From Rhabditoides inermis (taxonomy: Eukaryota; Nematoda; Chromadorea; Rhabditida; Rhabditidae), in assembly GCA_963966185.1 (NCBI GenBank), contig CAWZYM010000217.1, forward strand, positions 1,152,001-1,216,000: a stretch of 64,000 nucleotides of DNA, read 5' to 3'. The notes beneath the pieces were generated by a model. The model had not been told where the DNA came from. It saw only the letters and a program-made list of their open reading frames with translations, and did no database searches. Position numbers and translations under genes: made by a program. Shown here one piece after another: positions 30,533-41,623 of the stretch; positions within the stretch are counted from its first letter, which is position 1, and the number at the start of each line of letters is the position of its first letter.

Positions 30533-30859
30533 TATATATATAATATCATCTTCAAAAGTGACCGGTGCGTGATTGTACGATTGACACATGGATTGAAGAA
30601 GCGCATTCAGAACTCGACTTGTCACTTGTAACCGTATTCATTTCGCCTGTCTAAAATCATCCGTCTCCATATTCCAACGAATCACTATTCCGTTAGCCAA
30701 CTACTAACGACACTGTAATAAACACCACTTTATTCGAACAAAGCAAGAGATCAATAAAAGATTGGTGTGAATGTTTGAAGATTCACAAAGAGTTTGTTTC
30801 ACAAGTAGGTGGCCCTAAAGAGGGCCGTTGGGTTGGGTTTGGGTGCAGCGAGTTATCGC

Positions 30860-31243
30860 TTACTCCTTGTCACCGCCGGTCTTCTTGGGCAGAAGCACAG
30901 CCTGGATGTTGGGCAGCACTCCTCCCTGAGCGATGGTGACACCGGAGAGCAGCTTGTTCAGCTCCTCGTCGTTGCGCACAGCAAGCTGGAGATGGCGAGG
31001 GTTGATCCTGGTCTTCTTGTTGTCGCGGGCGGCGTTTCCGGCCAGCTCGAGAACCTCAGCGGCCAGGTACTCAAGCACGGCGGCGAGGTACACGGGCGCT
31101 CCGGCTCCGACGCGCTGAGCGTAGTTGCCCTTGCGGAGCATGCGGTGGAGACGTCCGACCGGGAACTGGAGTCCGGCGCGAGACGAGCGCGACTTGGCCT
31201 TTCCTCCGGACTTGGCCTTGCCTCCCTTTCCACGTCCAGACAT
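30860..31243 (-). CDS. H2A: Histone H2A, array 2 unit 8
   Basis: Intact H2A, the only complete gene of the deleted unit. Stem-loop at 30811-30826 and TATA at 31301-31308. Confidence 0.98.
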   Translation of the reverse strand: MSGRGKGGKAKSGGKAKSRSSRAGLQFPVGRLHRMLRKGNYAQRVGAGAPVYLAAVLEYLAAEVLELAGNAARDNKKTRINPRHLQLAVRNDEELNKLLSGVTIAQGGVLPNIQAVLLPKKTGGDKE

Positions 31244-31960
31244 GATGAGCAGCGATTCGAGAGATAGAACTCACGGGTGCCAAAGTGACCGCGCGTTCCG
31301 CTTTTATACCATCTGTGAGCGAGCTGACATGCCCCGCCCACTTGGCGCGCGCCCAAAAGAGTGAGAGACGGCGTCGGTCGGAGGGTACAGAGACGGAGAG
31401 AGGGCCGCTGTGAACAGACAGTGAGCACGCCACCTGTATCCTTACTGATTGATTGACACTTCCAAGTGGGTCCGTATGAGACTCCTATAATATGATGTTA
31501 TGTGTAGCCTGAGATCGCTTTTGTCAGTTGCAGAGTATAGTTATCAATTATAGTGATCATACCCACACAAAATTATGCATTCCTCGAACTGTCCTCGAAA
31601 TGCAGTCTAGAATAAGAGTCGAAACTGGTATTTGTACTATCACTATTCATTACATCACAATTCGCATGATAAAACCGAATGCATTCTTACGAATCAACGA
31701 CACCAAACCAATCAAACATAAATGAAGACATTCGATTTCAGCACCGTCAAAACACATTCACTTGAAGTCAGCTTTGCGTTCTTTTGCAAGTCACATCTCT
31801 AACCAGTTAGTTCAGAAATACAAATTCAAAAATTGACAAAAATGTTTATTCGGTCAAGAGAGATCAATAGAATCCGAAGATTCGACCAGTTTGTTTCACA
31901 AATAGGTAGCCCTAAAGAGGGCTGTTGGGTTGGTTGGTGTTCTCATTGAGATTTGACGAC

Positions 31961-32284
<324 letters not shown>

Positions 32285-32782
32285 TCAAAAATGAGATGCT
32301 GACTGACTGCCGTCGCTCTGCTATATGCGAGCGGGGCTACTTCCCGACCGACGAGGGACCCCAGAATCGCGCGCCAAAATTCACACTGTCTGCTGTCTCT
32401 CACTATCTCACTCGGCGTCCTTCTCCTTTATCGGGTCAGTTCTGGCGGGACTTTCGAATTGTGCACTTTTTGAAAATGAATCCATCCGACAGAGCATGAT
32501 CATCAAATCCGAGAAGACGACGTGACTGTCTACCACCATTCACTGCGCTACAGTCTCCTTCTCATCTCAGTTTTCTTTTCAAACAAGAACCTTGATAATC
32601 AAAAACAAAACCTTGATATTCGGGACATACGAAACAATACAAATGTATTCAATCAGATTTATTTCAATGAAAACACGGAGATCACTGGATTCTCGACAGA
32701 ACGAGAGAAGTTTGTTTCACGTATAGGTGGCCCTAAAGAGGGCCGTTGGGTTAGGTGGAATCACCGATCCAGGTAAATGAAT

Positions 32783-33154
32783 TTACTTGGAGGAGGTGTA
32801 CTTGGTGACGGCCTTGGTGCCCTCAGAGACGGCGTGCTTGGCAAGCTCTCCCGGGAGGATGAGGCGGACCGCCGTCTGGATTTCGCGGGACGAGATGGTG
32901 GACCTCTTGTTGTAGTGGGCCAGACGGGAGGCCTCGGCGGCGATGCGCTCGAACACGTCGTTGACGAACGAGTTCATGATCGACATAGCCTTCGAGGAGA
33001 CTCCGGTGTCGGGGTGGACCTGCTTCAGCACACGGTAGATGTAGACAGAGTAGGACTCCTTGCGGCTCTTCCTCTTCTTCTTGTCTCCGGTGCGGGTGGT
33101 CTTCTGCGACTTGGCGGCCTTCTTGGCTCCCTTGGCGGACGGCTTGGGCGGCAT
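32783..33154 (-). CDS. H2B: Histone H2B, array 2 unit 9 (promoter displaced)
   Basis: The coding region and stem-loop (32729-32744) are intact and the protein is unchanged. A transposon inserted after the GGTA directly 5' of the ATG has moved the native TATA box from 56 bp to about 937 bp away (34091-34097). Expression would need a promoter in the transposon or splicing of a long leader, so this copy may be silent. An in-frame ATG in the transposon would add 16 residues. Confidence 0.9.
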   Translation of the reverse strand: MPPKPSAKGAKKAAKSQKTTRTGDKKKRKSRKESYSVYIYRVLKQVHPDTGVSSKAMSIMNSFVNDVFERIAAEASRLAHYNKRSTISSREIQTAVRLILPGELAKHAVSEGTKAVTKYTSSK

Positions 33155-33158
33155 GGTA

Positions 33159-34035
33159 CACACCGATCGGCTGCCATTGAAAAGCGGACACTGCACTGGC
33201 ATTTGGAAAACGTACTAAAGTAATACAATTTTTTTTTCGCGCAAGATAAGTAAGTGAATGATTACTGTTTTCCAAATGTTAAGTGTTGATAAAACACCTA
33301 AAAATACTGCCGAGGGATTATGTGCACAACTTTTTGATAAAATGTTTCATTCGTGATTTCGTTGATATGCCTTATAAGGCAATTAATCAAAAATCTAACG
33401 CACAGCAACTTTCCACAAAAAATCGTTTTTAATTATCAGAATGTTAACATGAACAAAAGAAATTACTAATTAGTACTTATAGCGTTTAAAAGAAAATACG
33501 TCGCGCGCGATGCGGTCGCGTCGCACAGTGCAGCCTCAATCCTCCACAAGGCGTGATCATGCACTCTCAGCATGCCGGGCGCATAGCCCAAAAGAGAGTG
33601 CAGGCGAATGTGGTCGATGTGGTGTACTGGATAGCGATGCAGATTATTGCATTCATGAACGTGGTTCAATCCCTGTGAATGATGCTTCTTTTGCAAAATT
33701 AGAAAATGTATTTTTGATGCATTTAAGACTATCGGCGCCTATGGAATTGATAACACATCTGTTTTAGACATGTTTCACTAAATTGTAACCTGTGATACCG
33801 ATTCTCAAAAAAAAATGTTCTCAGAGGCAGCATGTGCAGATATGAAGGTAATTTATGCGATGAACATCGTAATGATTCTTTTTTAAAATGTTTAGTTCTG
33901 ATTAGAAACGTCATTAAACGCTAAAAGCATCAGTACATTGTTATTTATTAATTATTTAATAACAAAGTTCAAATTGTGCACAGTTTGCCATAAGCTCCGC
34001 CCCCAACATGATCTGTCCAACGGCTGACCGGTGTG
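33159..34035. mobile_element. 877-bp DNA transposon inserted at the H2B start (unit 9)
   Basis: Ends read CACACCGATCGGCTG on the left and, complemented, CACACCGGTCAGCCG on the right, 12 of 15 matching. GGTA flanks both sides (33155-33158 and 34036-34039), where the uninterrupted units have a single GGTA. The interior is AT-rich, has no transposase frame and contains a tRNA-like motif pair. It is nonautonomous and its superfamily is not assigned. Confidence 0.85.
33612..33680 (+). ncRNA. tRNA-like sequence inside the unit 9 transposon
   Basis: TGGTGTACTGG (33620-33630) and GGTTCAATCCC (33663-33673) resemble Pol III A and B boxes. Cloverleaf arms are poor, so a functional tRNA is unlikely. Confidence 0.35.
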
Positions 34036-34689
34036 GGTAACTGGGACAAACGGTGTAACCGAGTGGTGACGCACTATCTGCCCTCCTCACTCTTATACCC
34101 CGTCGGTGGAGGGCGGGGTTTCGTCGCTCCGCCCCCGCTCCTTTGCGCGCGCAATGAGAGACGCGGCGTCCTGTCCTGACCCACCCGACATCTGCCCACA
34201 CCACTCTCACCCCCCTTCTCTCACTCCTCAAACACCCATCGGCATACCGATCGATCGATTAATGGGTGACGCACAATCAGCTATGCAGTGAGCTGCACAC
34301 ACTCCGGTCGCACGGTAACGAGAACATCGCAACTACAACTGCAACATACTTTCGCTACCTCATTCCAATGTATCCATAATAATTCATCCTCAACTCTGCA
34401 CATAACAACAATATCACCATACAAAACCCTATTCAACAATATTACTATTACACCATTTCACTGACAGATCTTTCCTTATTTCATCTAATCCCTCACATCC
34501 TTCATGGGTGGATTAATACTGCCGCAACTCATTCACAGAAAATTGACAACGTTCAGAACATAAGTAGTTTTATTATGTCAAAAGGAGATCAATTCAAATG
34601 TGAATCAGATGATTCAATCAGTTTTTTTTCACAGATAGGTGGCCCTAAAGAGGGCCGTTGGGTTCTAGGTGGGTGTGTTCAAAGGCAAT

Positions 34690-35184
<495 letters not shown>

Positions 35185-35393
35185 TTAGGACCGCGCGTTC
35201 CCTGTTCCCGCCGAATCTGCATTCTCTCCTCACCACACATCCTCACCTTTATCACATCCTGAAAGAAACTAATACATCAACCAAGAAACACACTTCCATT
35301 TGATAGTACGCCGTTTGGTATACGTCATATACATTTATTTAACGTAGTATGCGGATATCGCGGGGTGATATGCATTCATCTAACGTAGTACGC

Positions 35394-35395
<2 letters not shown>

Positions 35396-35451
<56 letters not shown>
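35396..35451. repeat. TA microsatellite, unit 9
   Basis: About 28 TA repeats at the same spacer position as in units 6 and 7. Confidence 0.97.
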
Positions 35452-35454
<3 letters not shown>

Positions 35455-35767
35455 CATCTTCAAAAGTGACCGGTGCGTGATTGTACGATTGACACATGGA
35501 TTGAAGAAGCGCATTCAGAACTCGACTTGTCACTTGTAACCGTATTCATTTCGCCTGTCTAAAATCATCCGTCTCCATATTCCAACGAATCACTATTCCG
35601 TTAGCCAACTACTAACGACACTGTAATAAACACCACTTTATTCGAACAAAGCAAGAGATCAATAAAAGATTGGTGTGAATGTTTGAAGATTCACAAAGAG
35701 TTTGTTTCACAAGTAGGTGGCCCTAAAGAGGGCCGTTGGGTTGGGTTTGGGTGCAGCGAGTTATCGC

Positions 35768-36151
35768 TTACTCCTTGTCACCGCCGGTCTTCTTGGGCAG
35801 AAGCACAGCCTGGATGTTGGGCAGCACTCCTCCCTGAGCGATGGTGACACCGGAGAGCAGCTTGTTCAGCTCCTCGTCGTTGCGCACAGCAAGCTGGAGA
35901 TGGCGAGGGTTGATCCTGGTCTTCTTGTTGTCGCGGGCGGCGTTTCCGGCCAGCTCGAGAACCTCAGCGGCCAGGTACTCAAGCACGGCGGCGAGGTACA
36001 CGGGCGCTCCGGCTCCGACGCGCTGAGCGTAGTTGCCCTTGCGGAGCATGCGGTGGAGACGTCCGACCGGGAACTGGAGTCCGGCGCGAGACGAGCGCGA
36101 CTTGGCCTTTCCTCCGGACTTGGCCTTGCCTCCCTTTCCACGTCCAGACAT
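35768..36151 (-). CDS. H2A: Histone H2A, array 2 unit 9
   Basis: Identical protein. Stem-loop at 35719-35734 and TATA at 36209-36216. Last histone gene in the window; the following spacer stops at 36785 short of another H4. Confidence 0.98.
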   Translation of the reverse strand: MSGRGKGGKAKSGGKAKSRSSRAGLQFPVGRLHRMLRKGNYAQRVGAGAPVYLAAVLEYLAAEVLELAGNAARDNKKTRINPRHLQLAVRNDEELNKLLSGVTIAQGGVLPNIQAVLLPKKTGGDKE

Positions 36152-36785
36152 GATGAGCAGCGATTCGAGAGATAGAACTCACGGGTGCCAAAGTGACCGC
36201 GCGTTCCGCTTTTATACCATCTGTGAGCGAGCTGACATGCCCCGCCCACTTGGCGCGCGCCCAAAAGAGTGAGAGACGGCGTCGGTCGGAGGGTACAGAG
36301 ACGGAGAGAGGGCCGCTGTGAACAGACAGTGAGCACGCCACCTGTATCCTTACTGATTGATTGACACTTCCAAGTGGGTCCGTATGAGACTCCTATAATA
36401 TGATGTTATGTGTAGCCTGAGATCGCTTTTGTCAGTTGCAGAGTATAGTTATCAATTATAGTGATCATACCCACACAAAATTATGCATTCCTCGAACTGT
36501 CCTCGAAATGCAGTCTAGAATAAGAGTCGAAACTGGTATTTGTACTATCACTATTCATTACATCACAATTCGCATGATAAAACCGAATGCATTCTTACGA
36601 ATCAACGACACCAAACCAATCAAATATAAATGAAGACATTCGATTTCAGCACCGTCAAAACACATTCACTTGAAGTCAGCTTTGCGTTCTTTTGCAAGTC
36701 ACATCTCTAACCAGTTAGTTCAGAAATACAAATTCAAAAATTGACAAAAATGTTTATTCGGTCAAGAGAGATCAATAGAATCCGA

Positions 36786-37537
36786 ATCTTAATCACAAAT
36801 ACGTTGCACCATTTATTACAGCCACATATTTTTTGTCCCCATATGTTTTCTGAATACGCAATGATAAACAATTGAATTGAATTATGACGAAGGTGGAATT
36901 CAAATACGACCCGCTGTGAAGAAATGACAGTAGAGAATGTGAAAGTATGGATAAGAAAGTACTGGTGAACAACCCAGTTCCGGATCCTGTCACCTGACTG
37001 GATTGTATGTGACCATGTGACGAATATCGCTCACAAACAACGAAACATAACCTATGAATGTTTATTCAAACACAACGCGCGAGTCTTGTCACATCAGTCT
37101 TTGGTGCAGCATCTTCATTCGTAGAGGTTTCTCTGAAAGGATCTTTGATTTCTCTCCTTCTCTAGTCCACCCACCGCGAATAGCCTGGCGAATTCGTTGA
37201 GGAGCGACGCCTTGTTCCCTCCGTTGATTCGCAGCTGGAACAAGAGAAGTCGTCTAATTGTGAGATGGAGTGCATCTACTTACCTCTGCCTCCGCCTTGA
37301 ATGTGCCATTCACAGTCTTCATCAATACTGGCAGACAGAAGACGGACAGCTGAGTGGTTCAATGTGGAGACGACTTATTCCCATACCGACATCCACGACA
37401 GTCCAATCATCAGCCGCGCAAACAACATGGTCGAAGAGAAATGAGCGGCTGTGTTCCTTAGTGTGCGGTGAGATTTTGTAATATGCGCACGACTATTGAC
37501 TGATTCGTCAAACATGGAATTTTGAAATTGACAAAAA
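36786..37537. repeat. 752-bp direct repeat flanking array 2, right copy
   Basis: Second copy of 20562-21313, displaced by 16,224 bp. After the shared AAATTGACAAAAA it continues into nonhistone sequence. Confidence 0.93.
37115..37322 (-). CDS. Small two-exon gene or fragment (copy 2)
   Basis: Exons 37284-37322 and 37115-37234, poly(A) signal 37061-37066. Same 52-residue product as copy 1. Confidence 0.55.
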
Positions 37538-37635
37538 ATTGAAAAGACCCACCATCTCCCCCATGGGGGAACAGACCACGAACGGGTGGTACGGTAACTA
37601 AGAGCACAGTCAAATTTGAAAGAAAGTAAAACACG

Positions 37636-37715
37636 AGCGGTAGCAGGACTCGAACCTGCGACAGAGCGCAGTTTGCAGATTGCTAGGTAAACATCTAACC
37701 GACTGCGCCATTGAA
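37636..37715 (-). ncRNA. tRNA-like sequence
   Basis: The minus strand carries TGGCGCAGTCGG (a consensus A box), GGTTCGAGTCC (a consensus B box) and a good T arm (GCAGG/CCTGC). The putative acceptor ends do not pair, so a tRNA-derived relic or SINE head is more likely than a working tRNA. Confidence 0.5.
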
Positions 37716-37931
37716 GACGTGGCATGATCCTTTCATTGAGCGATAATCTACTGCGCGCTTGTGGTTTTTGTGAAGAAAAGTAGACAATAATGAGACACAA
37801 GCATGAGAGACGATTTGATTGTTTTCGAAAACATACGTTTCAGCTGAAAATGAATGGTTTCCCTTCGCACAGTCCGTCTTTGATTGATCGCAATTCAACT
37901 AGATGTCTCAATACTAGCAAACTGCATCGTC

Positions 37932-38012
37932 TCTATGGCGCAACCGGTAAGAGATTCGCTTAGCAATCTGTTCGGCTGGTTCATGTCGCGGGTTCGAATC
38001 CTCTCTACATCA
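37932..38012 (+). ncRNA. tRNA-like sequence, opposite orientation
   Basis: TGGCGCAACCGG and GGTTCGAATCC serve as A and B boxes, with TAGCAATCTG between, as in the neighbour at 37636-37715. The T stem is degenerate. Confidence 0.45.
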
Positions 38013-38171
38013 GGTGTTTTGCTGAAACCTTGCTACCGTAGCAATGTGCCTGCGAATCATAACTTGTGTAAATTCAGTCAATCATTTGGGATTTTTGTCC
38101 ACTTTAAATTTTAAAGAGTATCGCATGAGGCGTCACTTATAGACAGACGGACATATCAATGTCGATAGGGC

Positions 38172-38733
38172 ATCCCCCCCGTTCATCGTACGGCAGTCAT
38201 TTCGCCGAATGTTTACCAGACAGCATTTGAGGCATCAATAACCCGTTATCAACCCGCGCGAGACCATTCGACCGCGCTATTCGCGCGCTTGGCGGTATCT
38301 TTTTAGGGAAATGAGGGTCATTTGCAAGTCTAATGAAGCAGAGTTCTCCATCTTCTAAAGTTAATTACTCCTTTCAGAATCAAGCAATCTTCACACAATT
38401 TTGATATGTGTTGTGTATCAATAGTGTCCCTCTAGTGTTCGATTTTTGATTTTCGCCTTCGTTTATCAGTTAGAGGCCAAAAACCTTGATTTTGAGTCGA
38501 TTTCCAACGGAAAACTCCAAAACTTAATTACTCTCTTCAAACTTATCGCACAGCACCCAGTTTTCTGGAGGAGATGCCCAGATAGAATGCTCAGAGATCT
38601 CTAGTGCTCGATTTTTCGATTTCCGTCATTTTTACCATGTTTGAGCACAAAAACACACAATCGGGGCGAACTTGCATAAAATTGTCGTCTGTTTGGCGAG
38701 CCAGCAAAATTGCCGTACGATGAAAGGGAGGAA
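38172..38733. mobile_element. Inverted-repeat element of about 560 bp
   Basis: TTCATCGTACGGCA near 38182 is matched by TGCCGTACGATGAA at 38711-38724 with further imperfect pairing outward. The interior has no coding potential. Confidence 0.55.
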
Positions 38734-38825
38734 TGATTTTATATGTTTTATATTGAATTTGTCGATACTTTGTATTATTGAAAAAAATTGATCACAGAAT
38801 GTGGTTACGGACTGATTCGCTCGAC

Positions 38826-39001
38826 CCATCGGATCGGTCTTCCCGTTCTTTCTACTCCCTCACACCGTCACAGGAGAGGTGTTCGGTCACCTCAATATCC
38901 AGGTCAGTTACTGCTTCTCCTCCGACACGAACCCGTTCCAAGACCGTCTCTCGCTGTCGCTAGTCTCCCATGCAGTCTACGATGTGTGTCACAATCACTC
39001 T

Positions 39002-39050
<49 letters not shown>

Positions 39051-39328
39051 ACGCCGGCGGAGACGACCTCATATTGACTTTGAAAACTACCGGACTCCCA
39101 GTGAGCTGTGTCTTCCATTTACAGTAACATATCCTCTATCATGGTTATAGTATGCCATTCTGCACGTATCAGGGCGTCGTACTAGTCGATGGGAGCAGCG
39201 TTATGTACTGCCGTGGAACGGCTTTGTCTCAACATGTGATGCCATGTTCGTTGCGCTTTCCTCGCAACTCTCCGCAATCAGAACTATGTACGTCGCCGGC
39301 GCTGGACTTCCCGACAACATATAAATTA
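38826..39328 (+). pseudogene. F-box family remnant
   Basis: VFPFFLLPHTVTGEVFGHLN (38836-38895 region) and DRLSLSLVSHAVYDVCHN (38942-38995) align by eye with the F-box halves of the gene at 41624. After a CT microsatellite, an exon from about 39169 to the stop at 39328 (VLPWNGFVSTCDAMFVALSS and beyond) matches the later leucine-rich part of that gene. No start codon is found in frame. The first intron has a poor acceptor, and the CT run interrupts the coding region. F-box proteins are substrate adaptors of SCF ubiquitin ligases, and nematode genomes carry large unstable families of them. Confidence 0.55.
39002..39048. repeat. CT microsatellite
   Basis: About 23 CT repeats inside the F-box remnant. 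Confidence 0.97.
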
Positions 39329-39332
39329 CAAT

Positions 39333-40117
39333 GTGAGTTGGGCAGGAAGGTAGAATCCCGGGTTTTTGAAAAAATAAGGGACAGTTTCGTGTTTTCTGAG
39401 GAAATAGGGTACAGTTTGGAAAAATAAGGTACAGTTTGGAAAAATAAGGTACAGTTTGCAAAAATAGGGTACAGTTTGCAAAAATAGGGTACAGTTTAAA
39501 AATAAGGTACAGTTTGCAAAAAAAGGGTACAGTTCCCAAAAATAAGGTACAGTTAACGTTACCACGTAAAATAATCCTGCGCGATTTTTCTTATTCGTTT
39601 TTGTTTTTAACTTTAAAAAAATCAATTTATCTTACATACGATGCGTTATGGAAAGAATTATAATAGATGACGTGAAATAGCATACATCTTCTGAATCAAA
39701 CAGGAACTTGATAGGAAATTGACAAGGTGTTAACGAAGTGGCGGAACTGCGATCCCGGTGCAGTACACCTCATCATAACCCATACATAAAACATGGAATT
39801 AGAGGGAACGTGTAGGTCATGCGATTCATAATTATGGTACTGATCTAGGACTTAAAGGGGTTTCTAAAAAGGTATTATGGTATTAAACTGTACCTTATTT
39901 TTGGAAACTGTGCCCTATTTTTGGAAACTGTACCCTATTTTTGCAAACTGTACCTTATTTTAAAACTGTACCCTATTTTTGCAAACTGTACCCTATTTTT
40001 GCAAACTGTACCCTATTTTTGCAAACTGTACCTTATTTTTGCAAACTGTCCCTTATTTCGGAAACTGTCCCTTGTTTTTTTTCAAAAACCCGGGATTCTA
40101 CCTTCCTGCCCGCTCAC
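39333..40117. mobile_element. Fold-back element with tandem-repeat arms
   Basis: The ends read GTGAGTTGGGCAGGAAGGTA and, complemented, GTGAGCGGGCAGGAAGGTAG. Both arms continue as AATCCCGGG and then eight or more near-repeats of about 19 bp (GGTACAGTTTGCAAAAATA) in opposite orientation: 39404-39554 and 39886-40075. The 330-bp centre has no gene. The layout resembles Drosophila FB elements. Confidence 0.85.
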
Positions 40118-40148
40118 TCTACATTCACTTGACCAGCACGTTTCGTTT

Positions 40149-40926
40149 CTCAGGTAAACATTGCTAAAGTGACGGTCACTTTAGCTAAAATGACGGTCAG
40201 ATTGTGGTCCCTTTAGACGCTAAAGTGACGGTCAGATTGCGGTCAGATTGAAAAGGGGCGGGGCCAATGACGTCACGTTCCCTCAAAAGCGCGGGAAAAC
40301 AAGTTATGTTTTGGTTTGGTGCTTCGCCGAGTTCGATTTGTTAGAAATGAAGAAGATGAGGATCGAGGATGAATCCCGGTCTGCTAACGGCTCAGTCGAA
40401 GTGTCGAAGCCACCACCAAGTTCGTGGAGAACGTGAACACCCGCTCGGTCGTTGTTGTCGATGTGGAGGTGAATGTGATGGATGGATCTGCGACATAGGA
40501 AGAACATCTACACCCGCTGCTCGTTTACGTTGACGCAATCTCGCGCCCACGTCTCCCAAGTCGGGAGTCGGGAGAAGAACACACTGCGTGTCAGACCACC
40601 ACGTTGAAGGTGGATGGGGATGCGTCCACGACGATGAAGATGACGACTCTGGCGATGAAGAAGACGTGGAAGAAGAAGTGGAAGCGGCGCCATTCGTTCA
40701 ACGTCAACTTCTCCACCCTGTTTACGCACTCATGAGCGATGATGACGTCACCCGCCGCTCGCTCTGGCCCCGCCCCTTTTCAATCTGACCGCAATCTGAC
40801 CGTCACTTTAGAGTCAAAAATGACCGCAATCTGACCGTCACCTTACCGTCACTTTAGCTAAAGTGACGGTAAGCTAAAGTGACGGTAGCTAAAGTGACGG
40901 TAAGATGACCGTGATTTGCTCTGTTT
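40149..40926. mobile_element. Large fold-back element, copy A
   Basis: Same family as the two copies at 41809-43032 but in opposite orientation and more diverged. Termini carry AAAGTGACGGTCAGATTGCG motifs and GGGGCGGGGCC. The arms include a frame rich in acidic residues (HDDEDDDSGDEEDVEEEVEA then VYALMSDDDVTRRSLWPRP). Confidence 0.8.
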
Positions 40927-40997
40927 GCCGTTGGTTCGTATCGTCGTGGGGAGGTGGTTTCTTTGCTGTGCTCTCTACTGTGCCTCCGGCCAAAGGG

Positions 40998-41322
40998 CGT
41001 CCCGATCTCGGAATCAGTTTCCACATTTTCCACCTAGAACTCGATGTTCTACTTCAGGAATTATAGTTTTTGATGACAACTAGGCGTGTTGAGGTATGAT
41101 TAGCACATAAGGTTTGATTACAAGTATCACAAACGAAATTAATTGTGATATGCAAACTTTGAATTTTCAAAAATTTGTCAAAAATGGAAGTAGGTGGATA
41201 TCATGGCTGTCTTTGACACTCATAGACAACATTCATGAAAATCAGTTGGAGTAGATGCTCAAAATGAAGCAAAACTACGGTTTTAGTGTGGAAAGTGTGG
41301 AAACTGATTCCGAGATTGGGCG
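40998..41322. mobile_element. MITE-like element with about 30-bp inverted repeats
   Basis: CCCGATCTCGGAATCAGTTT at 41001 pairs with AAACTGATTCCGAGATTGGG ending at about 41320. The ends are related to those of the element at 18041-18268. Interior AT-rich and noncoding. Confidence 0.65.
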
Positions 41323-41623
41323 GCCTATCTCCGGCCACTTGGCGCGCTGCATTATCCAATGCTGTCATCACCGTGCGCTACGAGTAGAATCAACACAACG
41401 GAGCGTCGCTGTTGTCTCGTATCGATCGATCGACCCCTATCGCGCCCGATGAATCATCATTGTCACTCGCCTGCCTCATCACTTTGTAGTTTTCTTGTTA
41501 TTCATTGATAAAGTTATCCTTTTTGCCTTTACTGTATAGTGTTTGAATCAGTTTGCGGTTGTATTTCCGTTCGACATATTTATTCATTTCTGGTTCTTAG
41601 TTCATACAGTTTTCCTCTATAGT

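Noticed and set aside
37636..37715. Functional tRNA gene
   Set aside because: A and B boxes are good but acceptor and D stems do not pair; listed as tRNA-like only.
38879..39127. 82-residue protein with Ser-Leu repeat
   Set aside because: The repeat is the CT microsatellite and the frame runs through a probable intron of the F-box remnant.
39201..39625. Phe/Tyr/Leu-rich frames around 39.2-40.2 kb
   Set aside because: They are translations of the 19-bp tandem repeats in the fold-back element.
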